Assembly (NCBI RefSeq): GCF_016714285.1
Contig: NZ_JADJNN010000019.1
Coordinates: forward strand, 135,320-199,319
Direction: 5' to 3'
Origin: Nannocystis sp.
Lineage (GTDB): Bacteria > Myxococcota_A > Polyangia > Nannocystales > Nannocystaceae
Length of the DNA stretch: 64,000 bases
A program made the translations under genes and the position numbers. Position 1 is the stretch's first letter. The number at the start of each line of letters is the position of its first letter. Of this stretch, positions 43,204-52,394 are shown in pieces. The notes below the pieces were generated by a model. The model was not told the origin of the DNA. It saw nothing but the letters and a program-made list of their open reading frames with translations, and did no database searches.

Positions 43204-43953
43204 ATGCGCTCGCTCCCCTTACTCGCCTCTCTGCTGCTCGCCTGTCAGCTGCTACCCGCGCCCACGCCGATGGCCCACACCCTCGCGCGGACACCAGGCC
43301 CAACGCCAGCCCGCTGCCTGATGGTCCTCCTCCCGGGCGCTGGCGATCACATCCGCAGCTTCAGCGACGAGCGCTTCATCCAGGCGATCCGCGACAGCGG
43401 CGCCTCGATCGACATCGTCTCCGCCGAGGCGACCATGGGCTACTACTTCCGCGGCGTCGTCGCCGAGCGCCTCGAGCACGACGTGCTCGCCCCGAACCGC
43501 GGCGGTCACGAACAGGTGTGGATCCTCGGCATCTCGATGGGCGGCTTCGGCTCGCTCCACTACGCCCAGCAACACCCCGTCGACGGCGTCATCGCCCTCG
43601 CCCCCTGGCTCGGCGACCGCAAGCTCGCCGACGAGATCCAGCGCAGCGGCGGCCTCGCCCGCTGGACCCCCGACCCGCCCGCGCCGGTCACCAAGGACAA
43701 CTACCAGCGCCAGCTGTGGAGCTGGCTGCACCGCAGCACCGCCCCCGGCGCCAGGGCCCCCGTGATCCTCCTCGGCTACGGCGACGACGACCGGCTCGCC
43801 GCCCAGGACAGCCTGCTCGCCGCGGCCCTCCCCCGTGACCACGTGTTCCACGCCCCCGGCGGCCACGACTGGTCGACCTGGCGCACGCTCCTGCACGCCG
43901 TCCTGCGCCACCCCGACTTCACTCGCAGCTGCGCCGCATCACCTGTCCCTTAG
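43204..43953 (+). CDS. Secreted alpha/beta hydrolase (249 aa)
   Basis: Signal peptide (LPLLASLLLACQLLPAPTP; the Cys may be a lipid anchor), then an alpha/beta-hydrolase fold: LPGAGDHIRSF, nucleophile elbow GISMGGFG, acid in LLGYGDDDRL and His in HAPGGHDWSTW. Such short, one-domain hydrolases act on esters or thioesters. The last codons and stop (SPVP then TAG) come from a CTGTCC..GGACAT palindrome at 43943-43958, so this 3' end may have been altered by such an element. Confidence 0.75.
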   Translation: MRSLPLLASLLLACQLLPAPTPMAHTLARTPGPTPARCLMVLLPGAGDHIRSFSDERFIQAIRDSGASIDIVSAEATMGYYFRGVVAERLEHDVLAPNRGGHEQVWILGISMGGFGSLHYAQQHPVDGVIALAPWLGDRKLADEIQRSGGLARWTPDPPAPVTKDNYQRQLWSWLHRSTAPGARAPVILLGYGDDDRLAAQDSLLAAALPRDHVFHAPGGHDWSTWRTLLHAVLRHPDFTRSCAASPVP

Positions 43954-43958
43954 GACAT
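43943..43958. repeat. Palindrome CTGTCC-CTTA-GGACAT at a gene end
   Basis: Five of six arm positions pair. Supplies the stop codon (TAG) of the hydrolase gene. Same family as 24261 and 31733. Confidence 0.45.
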
Positions 43959-44048
43959 AGTCTCTGCGGTGCTCGCAAGCGCGCTGACTCGCCCGCGCTC
44001 CAGGACCGGCCCCTTGCGTCGCCGGTCCTGGCCTGTTCTCCTGGGCGC

Positions 44049-45536
44049 ATGGCTGGTCTCCCCTTCATCCGCGCCCGCGTCCACCTCCTCCCGCTCCTGG
44101 CCCTCGGGTGGATCCCCGCTTGCGGCGACAGCGGCGACACCGTGACGACCTCCGCCAGCGAGGCCAGCTCCGTCACCACCGGCGGTCCGGGCGGCACCAG
44201 CAACCCGACCAGCGCCGGCCCCGACGCGACCTCCCAGAGCAGCGTCCCGACCACCAGCGACGGCAGCGTCAGCGCCGGCGAGACCCTCGCCGACACCACC
44301 AGCGCCCCGCAGACCACCACCGGCGTCAGCACCGGCGAGCCCGCCAGCACCTCCGGCGTCAACCCCAGCGACGGCAGCACCACCAGCAGCACCAGCGGCG
44401 GCGACAGCACGGACGGCCCCAAGCTCGACATGGGCCCCAAGGTCTGCGACCCGGACGCGACCCCCGCGACCTTCGACTTCATCTGGATCGCCAACAGCAG
44501 CCAGGGCACCGTCTCAAAGATCGACACCAAGACCGGCGTCGAGCAGGCCCGCTACCGCACCGCCGCCGGGCCCTCCAACCCCTCGCGCACCTCGGTCAAC
44601 CAGTACGGCGACGTGGCCGTCTCGAGCCGCGACCCCGGCAGCATCATCAAGATCAGCGCCCTCAAGCAGAAGTGCGTCGACACCAACAACAACGGCATGA
44701 TCGACACCTCCAACGGCCCCAACGACGTCCGCCCCTGGGGCAGCGACGAGTGCGTCCTGTGGAGCCAGACCTTCCCCTCCCCCGGCTACAGCTTCGGCCC
44801 GCGCCCGACCGCCTGGGAGGGCGTCTCGCAGGACCCCGACACCTGTGAGACCCCGACCCCGCGCCTGTGGGGCGGCTGGATGGACGGCCAGAACACCGCC
44901 CACTTCGTCCGCCTCGACGGCGACACCGGCGTGCAGCTCGACGAGGTCCTCCGCCCCAACTGGTTCGGCAGCGGCTACGGCCCCTACGGCGGCGCCGTCA
45001 ACAGCAAGGGCGACCTCTACGCCGTCGGCCTCGAGACCACCCTCATTCACATCGACGCCGAGACCCTCGTCCTCGAGGACATCCCGGTCCCGCCCGACCT
45101 CGCCAGCTACGGCTTCGCCATCGACAAGAACGGCGACATCTGGGTCGGCAGCTACGGCGTCAACAGCATGTATCACTACAAGGTCGGCGAGAAGAAGTGG
45201 TACCCGCTCGGCAACGGCGGCGGCTGGGTCCTCGGCCTCCAGACCGACAAGAAGGGCCGCGTCTGGGGCGCCGGCACCGGCCCCTGCCGCCTCGTCCACG
45301 CCGACGTCGCCACCGTCAAGTACGTCAACGCCAACATCCCCCTGCCCGGCTGCGGCCAGCCCTGGGGCGCCAGCATCGACAACGAGGGCTTCGTGTGGAT
45401 CGTCGACAAGGCCAACAAGGCCTTCAAGGTCAACCCCGACACCTACGCCGTCGAGCTCGTCGTCAACGGCCTCATCGACCCCTACACCTACTCCGACATG
45501 ACCGGCCAGGGCCTCCAACTGGTGCTCCCGCAGTAG
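44049..45536 (+). CDS. Lipoprotein with beta-propeller (Vgb-like) domain, 495 aa
   Basis: N-terminus with a lipobox (WIPACGDS), a Ser/Thr/Gly linker of about 110 residues, then repeated propeller blades of the NHL/streptogramin-lyase type: FDFIWIANSSQGTVSKIDTKTG, SYGFAIDKNGDIWVGSYG, GWVLGLQTDKKGRVWGAGTG, QPWGASIDNEGFVWIVDKANKAFKVN. The metal-ligand His/Glu pattern of active Vgb lyase could not be verified. Probably a surface-exposed binding propeller. Confidence 0.8.
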   Translation: MAGLPFIRARVHLLPLLALGWIPACGDSGDTVTTSASEASSVTTGGPGGTSNPTSAGPDATSQSSVPTTSDGSVSAGETLADTTSAPQTTTGVSTGEPASTSGVNPSDGSTTSSTSGGDSTDGPKLDMGPKVCDPDATPATFDFIWIANSSQGTVSKIDTKTGVEQARYRTAAGPSNPSRTSVNQYGDVAVSSRDPGSIIKISALKQKCVDTNNNGMIDTSNGPNDVRPWGSDECVLWSQTFPSPGYSFGPRPTAWEGVSQDPDTCETPTPRLWGGWMDGQNTAHFVRLDGDTGVQLDEVLRPNWFGSGYGPYGGAVNSKGDLYAVGLETTLIHIDAETLVLEDIPVPPDLASYGFAIDKNGDIWVGSYGVNSMYHYKVGEKKWYPLGNGGGWVLGLQTDKKGRVWGAGTGPCRLVHADVATVKYVNANIPLPGCGQPWGASIDNEGFVWIVDKANKAFKVNPDTYAVELVVNGLIDPYTYSDMTGQGLQLVLPQ

Positions 45537-45584
45537 GCGCAGGGCGGCCTCCTGACCACGCCCCGCGTCAGCGGCTCGCCGACG

Positions 45585-47153
45585 TCACGGTGCAGCCGCG
45601 ACGCGCAGCAGCGCCAGGTCCTGCGTGCCCGTCGCGCTGACCGCTGGCAGACCCGGCCACGCCACCGTCCCCGTGATCGTCCCCGCGATCGCCAGCGCCT
45701 GCTCGTGCAGCGCCAGCGGCCCCGCGCGCTGCGTGCCCGCGTCGCCGAGGCTGCCGAGCTCGACCGGCGTGAGCGCCGGCGGCACGTAGCGCGCCAGCAC
45801 CAGGTCCTCGTCACCGACCGCGATCAGCGTGCGCTCGCCGAGCGTCGCCTCGCCCGCGCTGGTCAGCGTCACCAGCACCTGCCCGTCGCCGCGCAGCCCG
45901 AGCCCGCCCGGCCGCTGCGACTCCGGCCCCGTGATCCCCGCGGCCCACGTCAGCGTCCCGTCCAGCTCGATGCGCCCGACCACCGCGTCCGCCTGATCGA
46001 CCGGCGTCAGCGCGAGCGTCCCGATCGTCGCCGCCCCCGTGACCACCCCCGCGAACACCACCGCGTCGCCACAGGCCACGTGACTCGCGACATCGCTGCT
46101 CGCCCCACCGAAGCCGCGGATCCACTGCGGCTCGCCCTGCGCGTCGAGCCGCGCCACGAACATGTCCTTGTCGCCCGCCGACGGCGCCACATCGGCGCCG
46201 AACTTCAGCTCCCCCGTGAAGAACCCCGCCAGCGCGATCGACCCGTCGTCGCACACCGCCAGCGCCTGCGCCTCCTGATCGCCCGCATCACCCCACCAGC
46301 GCCCGAATTCCGGCGTACCGTCCGCGCCCAGACGCAGCACCACCAGCCCCGTGCTCGCCGTGCCGGTCACCGCGATGTCCCCCGCCATGAACGGCGCCAG
46401 CGCGGCCCCGGCGATCCAGATCGCGTCGTCCTTGCCGACCGCGACCGCGTGCCCGACCTGCCAGTCGACACCACCGAAGCGCCGCCCCCACACCGGCAGC
46501 CCCGCCGCGTCCCACTTGCCCACGAACACGTCGAGCTCCTCAGCCACCAGCGCCTCGCCCCCGATCGTGTAGCTGCCCTCGAGCCAGCCGGTCACGATCG
46601 CCGCGCCCGCGCTGTCGACCGCGAGCCCCGACGTCAAGGTCAGCGTCGCCGCGCCGTCGCTCGGGAACATCGCCTGCGTGTGCACGGTCGTCCCGTCGCT
46701 CGCGAACTTCGCCAGGTAGAGCCCGCTACCCTCGCCCGCGAGCGCCCCCTCGCCGAGGTCGATCGCGCCGAACACATCACCCGCGACCCACAGCTCGCCC
46801 GCCGCGTCGAAGCCGAGCCCACCCGGCCGCTGCTGCTCCGGCGCCCCGAAGCTGCGCAACCAACCCATCACCTCCGCCGGCCCACCACTGCTCGACTCCC
46901 CCGAACCTCCCGACTCCCCCGACGAGCCCGACCCCGACGTGCCCGACCCACTCGAAGCCCCACCCGTCGGCGCCCCGCTGTCCTCGCTCGCCGCGTCCTC
47001 CGTCGTGCCTGCCCCCGTCGACACAGCGCTCGCCTCATCCCCCGCATCACCGCAACCCGCAAGCGCAGCGACGGCGATCGATCTCAACCAAGGACTGCGA
47101 TTCGCATTGAGGGCGATCGATCTCAACCAAGGACTGCGATTCGCGGCGACCAT
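45585..47153 (-). CDS. Lipoprotein with beta-propeller (SBBP-like) repeats, 522 aa
   Basis: Signal sequence contains an in-frame 39-base duplication (NRSPWLRSIA twice), then lipobox AALAGCGDAG, a Ser/Gly linker, and about seven propeller-like repeats (for example FGAPEQQRPGGLGFDAAGELWVAG; FGGVDWQVGHAVAVGKDDAIWIAG; FGGASSDVASHVACGDAVVFAG). These match the SBBP beta-propeller repeat pattern seen in myxobacterial lipoproteins. Divergent from the lipid cassette with 210 bases between starts. Confidence 0.8.
   Translation of the reverse strand: MVAANRSPWLRSIALNANRSPWLRSIAVAALAGCGDAGDEASAVSTGAGTTEDAASEDSGAPTGGASSGSGTSGSGSSGESGGSGESSSGGPAEVMGWLRSFGAPEQQRPGGLGFDAAGELWVAGDVFGAIDLGEGALAGEGSGLYLAKFASDGTTVHTQAMFPSDGAATLTLTSGLAVDSAGAAIVTGWLEGSYTIGGEALVAEELDVFVGKWDAAGLPVWGRRFGGVDWQVGHAVAVGKDDAIWIAGAALAPFMAGDIAVTGTASTGLVVLRLGADGTPEFGRWWGDAGDQEAQALAVCDDGSIALAGFFTGELKFGADVAPSAGDKDMFVARLDAQGEPQWIRGFGGASSDVASHVACGDAVVFAGVVTGAATIGTLALTPVDQADAVVGRIELDGTLTWAAGITGPESQRPGGLGLRGDGQVLVTLTSAGEATLGERTLIAVGDEDLVLARYVPPALTPVELGSLGDAGTQRAGPLALHEQALAIAGTITGTVAWPGLPAVSATGTQDLALLRVAAAP
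47073..47144 (-). repeat. 39-bp in-frame duplication in a signal peptide
   Basis: 33 identical bases recur at a 39-base period (47073-47105 and 47112-47144), duplicating 13 codons of the propeller lipoprotein signal region. Looks like a recent tandem duplication. Confidence 0.85.
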
Positions 47154-47363
47154 CGGCGGACCCTAACATGCCAGCGCGAGAGCGCCCATCCTCGCTGCGC
47201 CCGCGCCTGGGGGCACCACGACCCCGCCGCAGCTCGCCGCATCGCCAGCGATCGAGCCGCGACACGCGAGCCCTCGCGAGAAGCTGTCGCCCCGCGGACC
47301 CGGCGTGCCTCTCACATTTCCCGTTGATCCGTTACCCGCGGCCTCGCCGCTAAGGTGCCGCTC

Positions 47364-48173
47364 ATGTACGCATTGCTGAAGAAGGCCTTCTTTTCGCGCT
47401 ACCAAAAACCGTGGTCGTGGCCCGAGGGCGTCCCGCAGGACCAATGGGAGCGCGTCCTGTTCCGCAACCACAGCGGCAAGCAGATGGTCGGCCTCCTCGC
47501 CCGCGCCCACGGCGAGGCCCGCGGCACCGTCGTCATCCCCCACCCGATGGTCGCCGAGGCCAAGGCCTTCGCCATGCGCTCCGGCCACGCCGACTTCCTG
47601 CGCGACGCCGGTTACAACGTCTTCGTCTTCGACTTCAACGGCTTCGGCGAGAGCGAGTCCGGCAAGTTCGAGTTCCCGCAGGACATCGTCGCCGGCGGCA
47701 ACGCGGCGGCCGAGCGCGCCCCCGGCCTGCCCGTCGCGCTGCTCGGCATCTCGATGGGCGCCGGCTACGGCGTGTGCGCCCTCGACACCCCGGGCCACCC
47801 CTTCCGCGCCGCCGTCCTCGAGAGCGCCTTCACCTCGCTCGAGGAGTTCTGGCGCCGCTACAAGTTCCCCTACCTCGTGCTGCGCGGCCTCGGCGTCGTG
47901 CTGCCCCGCCTGGCCCGCGAGCTGCGCCCGATCGACCGCGTCGGCAGCATCGCCGGGGTCACCGGCCTGCTCTTCATCCACGGCGACAAGGACAGCACCA
48001 CCCCGCCGGCGATGGGCGAGCGCCTGCTCGCAGCCTGCACCCTCCCCGCCGACCAGCGCGCGCTGTGGGTCGCCCCCGGCGCCCGCCACCTGCGCACGCT
48101 GCAGCAGTCCGGCGACGAGTACCGCCAGCGCATCCTCGCCTTCCTCGATCACAGCCTCGCACCCGCCGCCTGA
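47364..48173 (+). CDS. Alpha/beta hydrolase (269 aa), first gene of lipid cassette
   Basis: ATG 47364 has AAGGTG seven bases upstream; the GTG at 47355 would add three residues. Hydrolase fold: GTVVIPHPMVAEAKAF, FDFNGFGESE, nucleophile elbow LGISMGAGYG, acid in FIHGDKDSTTPP and a C-terminal His (APGARHLRTLQ). No signal peptide. It may release a lipid product or hydrolyse an acyl thioester. Ten bases before the oxygenase gene. Confidence 0.8.
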   Translation: MYALLKKAFFSRYQKPWSWPEGVPQDQWERVLFRNHSGKQMVGLLARAHGEARGTVVIPHPMVAEAKAFAMRSGHADFLRDAGYNVFVFDFNGFGESESGKFEFPQDIVAGGNAAAERAPGLPVALLGISMGAGYGVCALDTPGHPFRAAVLESAFTSLEEFWRRYKFPYLVLRGLGVVLPRLARELRPIDRVGSIAGVTGLLFIHGDKDSTTPPAMGERLLAACTLPADQRALWVAPGARHLRTLQQSGDEYRQRILAFLDHSLAPAA

Positions 48174-48182
48174 GGAGTCGTC

Positions 48183-49817
48183 ATGGACGGGATGTTCATC
48201 GCCGACCCGATCGTCGCGCTCGTGCAGCAGCACGCCGACGACCCCCGCGAGCTACGGCGCCAGCTCGAGGCCCTGCTGGGCGCCGCCCTGCTGGTCCCGG
48301 AGCTCCCCACCGAGCGCATCCTCGCCGCCGTCAAGGAGGAGCTCGTCCACCTGTGCGAGGAGGCCCGCGGCCGCGTCGCTCGCCTCGCCCGCCGCGAGGC
48401 TCACCGCGGCTTCATCGTCCGCGCCCTCGCGGCCCTCGACCCCGGCACCTGCGTCTACCCGCGCGCCGAGGTCGAGGCCCTCCTGCTCGCCCTCGACGCC
48501 GCCCCCGAACGCAGCGATCTCGGTGAACTCCGGGCCGTGCTGATCGACGCCGGTGAACGCCACCGCGAGCTCGAGCGCCGCGTCGCCGCCATGCTGCGCC
48601 CGCCCGAGCCCGACGAGCTCGCCGGCCTCGACCCCCAGCGCGACAGCGCGATCATCCACCTCGCCGTCACCTATCACTTTCGCAGCGAGCGCGTGTTCTT
48701 CGGCGCCCTCGAGGAGATGCGCCCGCTGATCGCCCCCCAGGCCAACCTGTTCTTCTTCAGCACCGGCGAGTTCGGCCTTCGCACCTACAAGCGCTTCATC
48801 GACACCGTCCTGCTGTTCGACAACATCCACCAGTGGGGCCCCGAGAGCCGCCGCGGCCGCGCCGCGGTCGCCCGCATCAACCAGATCCACGGCCGCTACA
48901 GCCTCCCCAACGACGCCTTCAAGTGGGTCCTGCTGAACCTCGTCTTCGTCCCCGAGCTGTGGAACGCCCGCCTCGGCTGGCGCCCCTTCACCGAGCTCGA
49001 GCGCCTCGGCTGGTTCCACGAGCACATCCGCGTCGGCCGCCTCATGCGGATCCAGGGCCTCACCGACGACATCGACGAGATGCGCCGCTGGTGGCACGCC
49101 GCCAGCGCGGCCGCCAAGCCCTCCGAGATCACCCGCGCCTCCTTCGAGAAGCTCACCGCCCAGCTGATGGAGCCGCTCCCCGAGCCCCTGCGCCCGCACT
49201 GGCTCACCGCCCTCATGGTCGGCATGGACGACGACTTTCGCCGCGCCTGCGGCTACCCCGATCCGCCGCCCGCGAGCCTGCAGCTGGTCCGCGAGACCCT
49301 CGGCGCGATCGGCCGCCTCGGCGCCCTCCTCCCACGCGCGCCGTGGATCCGCTCGCTGCACAGCTCGCCCGTCTACCCCCACGGCGCCCGCGTCGACGAG
49401 CTCGGCGTCTACCGCCGCGGCTACACCATGCCGCGCCCCGCGTGGTCGCACGACCCCGCCGCCACCCCGCCGCCCGAGGCCCACGGCAAGAACCACGGCT
49501 ACCCCGAGGGCCTCCCGCCGACCCAGCACCTGGACGAGATCCCCGAGCTCCCGCTGCCCGCGATCCCGTGGTCCGAGGTCGCCCGCCACAACAGCCCCGA
49601 GAGCGCGTGGATCGTCGTCCGCGGCGACGTCATCGATGTCTCCGCCTTCCTCGCCATGCACCCCGGCGGCCGCAAGCCGCTGCTGCAGTTCGCCGGCAAG
49701 GACGCCACCCGCGCCTTCGAGCGCGTCGGCCACTCCGAGGCCGCGCAGATCCTCATGAGCAACTTCCGGGTCGGCCGCGTCGCCGGCCCCGACCCGGCGG
49801 AGCCGACCCATGACTGA
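48183..49817 (+). CDS. MpaB-family oxygenase fused to a cytochrome b5 domain
   Basis: 544 residues. Residues about 170-380 match the MpaB/rubber-oxygenase (DUF2236) pattern: LRTYKRFIDTVLLFDNIHQWGPESRRGR, RINQIHGRYSLPNDAFKWVLLNL, LGWRPFTELERLGWFHEHIRVGRLMRIQG. After a linker, residues about 455-530 form a cytochrome b5 domain with haem ligands H493 (MHPGG) and H517 (VGHSE). MpaB relatives cleave C=C bonds oxidatively. The b5 half would supply electrons. The stop overlaps the start of the thioesterase-like gene. Fusion of the two domains is unusual to my knowledge. Confidence 0.8.
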   Translation: MDGMFIADPIVALVQQHADDPRELRRQLEALLGAALLVPELPTERILAAVKEELVHLCEEARGRVARLARREAHRGFIVRALAALDPGTCVYPRAEVEALLLALDAAPERSDLGELRAVLIDAGERHRELERRVAAMLRPPEPDELAGLDPQRDSAIIHLAVTYHFRSERVFFGALEEMRPLIAPQANLFFFSTGEFGLRTYKRFIDTVLLFDNIHQWGPESRRGRAAVARINQIHGRYSLPNDAFKWVLLNLVFVPELWNARLGWRPFTELERLGWFHEHIRVGRLMRIQGLTDDIDEMRRWWHAASAAAKPSEITRASFEKLTAQLMEPLPEPLRPHWLTALMVGMDDDFRRACGYPDPPPASLQLVRETLGAIGRLGALLPRAPWIRSLHSSPVYPHGARVDELGVYRRGYTMPRPAWSHDPAATPPPEAHGKNHGYPEGLPPTQHLDEIPELPLPAIPWSEVARHNSPESAWIVVRGDVIDVSAFLAMHPGGRKPLLQFAGKDATRAFERVGHSEAAQILMSNFRVGRVAGPDPAEPTHD

Positions 49818-50409
49818 CACCTGGCAAGAAGTCCACCACGGCGTGCTCGAGCAGGTCCGCGGCTACGAGCGTGCCCGCGCCCGCAACGCCTCGCTCCACA
49901 ACACGGACCCCGTCCCGCCGCGCGAGCCCGAGACCAGCGAGCGCCTCGGTCTCGCCGACGTCGACTTCACCGGCCAGGTCCCCGCCGCCCGCATCCTCGA
50001 GCGCATCGAGCACGCCCGCGCCCTCCAGCTCGCCTCTGCCTACGGCCTCGACCTCGCCGCCGAGCTGCGCCGCGGCGGCTGCACCTGGCAGCCCCACAGC
50101 CACGAGCTGCTCCTCCTCCGCCCGCTGCGCCCGCTCGAGGAGCTGCGCCTGCGCACCCGCCTCCTGCTCGCCGGCCCCGACTCGGTGTGGGTCGAGGGCC
50201 TGGTCCTCGAGGCAGGTCCGAAGGGACATGTCCTGAAGGCCATCAGCTGGACCCGCAGCCGCTGGCTGCAGCTCGCCAGCGGCCGCCCCACCGCGCATCC
50301 GGAGCGGATCGCCGCGCTCCTGCAGCAGATCGCCGTCGGCGCGCCCGCCCAGGCCCGCCTCGAGGACCGCGCCGAGGCCCTCCGCTTCGAGCTGGGGAGG
50401 CGCGCATGA
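49810..50409 (+). CDS. Thioesterase-like (hotdog) protein
   Basis: 199 residues. The body ARILERIEHARALQLASAYGLDLAAELRRGG and HELLLLRPLRPLEELRLRTRLLLAGPDSVWVEGLVLEA fits acyl-CoA or acyl-ACP thioesterases of the 4HBT hotdog fold (long helix, strands with a repeated LRxR pattern), but a catalytic Asp/Glu could not be fixed with certainty. Context (before the acyl-AMP ligase and ACP) supports release of an acyl chain. A GGACATGTCC palindrome (50224-50233) lies in frame and encodes GPKGHVLK. Overlaps both neighbours. Confidence 0.55.
   Translation: MTDTWQEVHHGVLEQVRGYERARARNASLHNTDPVPPREPETSERLGLADVDFTGQVPAARILERIEHARALQLASAYGLDLAAELRRGGCTWQPHSHELLLLRPLRPLEELRLRTRLLLAGPDSVWVEGLVLEAGPKGHVLKAISWTRSRWLQLASGRPTAHPERIAALLQQIAVGAPAQARLEDRAEALRFELGRRA
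50210..50234. repeat. In-frame palindrome insertion in thioesterase-like gene
   Basis: Contains CAGGTCC and the perfect palindrome GGACATGTCC (50224-50233), read as Gly-Pro-Lys-Gly-His-Val. Same core at 50897 and 52128. Confidence 0.6.
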
Positions 50410-52143
50410 GCCTGCTGGACCCGCTCCCCCGCGTCCGCGAGCCCGCCCCCGCAGCAGACCTCACCCGCGTCCGCGAGCGCGAGCCGACCCTCGCCCACAC
50501 GATCGTCGCCCTCCGCGACCGCCACGACCGCGGCCCGATCTTCCTCGGCGAGGCCGACGCGGTCCGCCAGATCAGCTTCGCCGCGCTCGTCGACGCCATC
50601 GAGGACCACGCCCGCGCCCTCGCGGCAGCCAGCGCTCGCCAGGGCGAGCGCGTCGGCGTGATCGTCCCCGACCCCGAGAGCTTCCTCGTCGCCTTCCTCG
50701 GCCTCGCCCGCCTCGGCGCCGTCCCGGTCCCGCTCGCCGACGCCTCCACGATCCGCGACCCCGCCCGCTGGCTCGCCCACTGCGCGCAGATCCTCCGCGC
50801 CGCCGGGGCCACGCGCGTGGTCCTCGGCCGCGAGCGCAGCGAGGCCGCCGCCCCGCTCGCCGCGCTCTGCCCCGGCCTCGTCGTGCATGTCCTGGAGGAC
50901 ATGTCCCAAAAGACCGGCCCCGCGCTGCCCGACCCCGACAGCTTCGCCAGCGACGATCCCGCCTTCCTGCAGTTCACCTCCGGCAGCACCGGCCGCCCAC
51001 GCGGCGTCCGCGTCAGCCACCGGGCGATCGCCGCCAACACCCACGCGATCATGGTCGACGGCCTGCGCAGCGGCCCCGACGACGTCGGCGTGTGCTGGTT
51101 GCCGCTACACCACGACATGGGCCTCATCGGCTTCGTCCTCGCGCCCCTGCGCTACCGCGTGCCCGTCGTGTTCATGACCCCCGGCGCCTTCATCAAGCAG
51201 CCGCGCCGCTGGTTGGAGGCCGTGCACCGCTTCCGCGGCAGCATCACCTTCGCCCCCAACTTCGCGTACGTGCTCGCGCTGCGCCGCGCCCCCCGCGCTC
51301 ACCGGCCTCGACCTCTCCTGCCTGCGCGTGCTCGGCTGCGGCGCCGAGCCGATCCACGCCCCGGCCCTGCACGCCTTCCTCGATCACCACGCCCCCGCCG
51401 GCCTGCGCCCGAGCGCGATCCTCCCGTGTTACGGCCTCGCCGAGGCGACCCTCGCCGTCAGCTTCGTCGCCCTCGACGAGCGCCTGCGCGTCGACCGGAT
51501 CGCCGCCGCCGACTATCACAGCGACGGCCACGCGAGGCCCGTCCGCGACGACGAACCGGAGCTCCGCTTCGTATCCTGCGGCCGCCCTCTGCCGGGCCAC
51601 GAGATCCTCATCGTCGACGACGCCGGCGCCCCGCTGCCCGAGCGCCGCGTCGGTCACATCCTCGTCCGCGGCCCCAGCCTCGGCGACGGCTACGAGCACG
51701 ACCCCGAGGCCAGCGCCGCCGCCTTCACCCACCAGGGCCTGCGCACCGGCGACCGCGGCTACCTCGCCGACGGCGAGCTCCACGTCACCGGCCGCAGCAA
51801 GGACCTCGTCATCCTCCACGGCCGCAACTACGACCCGCAGGACATCGAGCGCGTCGTCGCCGAGCTGCCCGGCGTGCGCGACGGCAAGGTCGTCGCCTTC
51901 ACGCGCCCCGGCCCGGACAGCGAGGCCCTCGTGCTCGCCGTCGAGGCCCACACCCGCGAGCCCGCCGCGCTCGCGCAGCAGATCCGCGGCCACGTCGCCC
52001 GCAGCCTCGGCCTCACCGTCGCCGAGGTCGTCCTCCTGCCCACCAGCGCCCTCCCGCGCACCACCAGCGGCAAGCTCCAGCGCGGCCTCACCCGCGAGCT
52101 CCACCTGCGCGGCCGACTTGCCCCAAAGGACATGTCCCCATGA
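50406..52143 (+). CDS. Fatty acyl-AMP ligase (FAAL-type), one frameshift
   Basis: About 578 residues when the frame is mended. The adenylate-forming core has FTSGSTGRPRGVRVSH (P-loop), LPLHHDMGLIGFVLAPL, YGLAEATLAVSFVAL and the lid region GDRGYLADGELHVTGRSKDLVILHGRNYDPQDIE, and TTSGKLQR with the catalytic Lys near the end. Sequence changes frame at a C6 run (51291-51296; five C restores it). The order ligase, ACP, desaturase suggests loading of a fatty acid onto the ACP. The coding sequence contains palindromes at 50886-50906 (VLEDMSQ) and, at the 3' end, 52128-52137. Confidence 0.8.
50886..50906. repeat. Palindrome CATGTCCTGGAGGACATG with second core
   Basis: 8-bp arms around GG (50886-50903), overlapping GGACATGTCC (50897-50906). 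Read in frame in the acyl-AMP ligase. Confidence 0.65.
52128..52137. repeat. GGACATGTCC palindrome at 3' end of ligase
   Basis: Perfect 10-base palindrome that encodes the last residues (KDMSP) of the acyl-AMP ligase and abuts the ACP start. Confidence 0.6.
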
Positions 52144-52394
52144 CCAGCTCCGCCAGACCCAGCGCCGCCGAGATCTCCGCCTGGCTGCAGGCCCGCGTCG
52201 CCCACCTCCTCGGCATCTACGCCGACGACATCGACCTCGACACATCCTTCCCCGACTTCGGCCTCGACTCTGTCACCGCCCTCGACGTCCTCGGCGGCCT
52301 CGAGGACTGGCTCGGCCGCGAGCTGCCCCCCACCCTCCTCGTCAAGCACGACACCGTCCGCAAGCTCGCGCAGCACCTCGGGCGCGGCGCATGA
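52140..52394 (+). CDS. Acyl carrier protein
   Basis: 84 residues. The phosphopantetheine attachment site is S44 in DFGLDSVTALDVLGGLE. Short, acidic-helix ACP of the stand-alone type. It overlaps the ligase stop (ATGA) and the desaturase start (ATGA), so the three are one translational unit. It is expected to carry the acyl chain made available by the ligase while the desaturase acts on it. Confidence 0.9.
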   Translation: MTSSARPSAAEISAWLQARVAHLLGIYADDIDLDTSFPDFGLDSVTALDVLGGLEDWLGRELPPTLLVKHDTVRKLAQHLGRGA

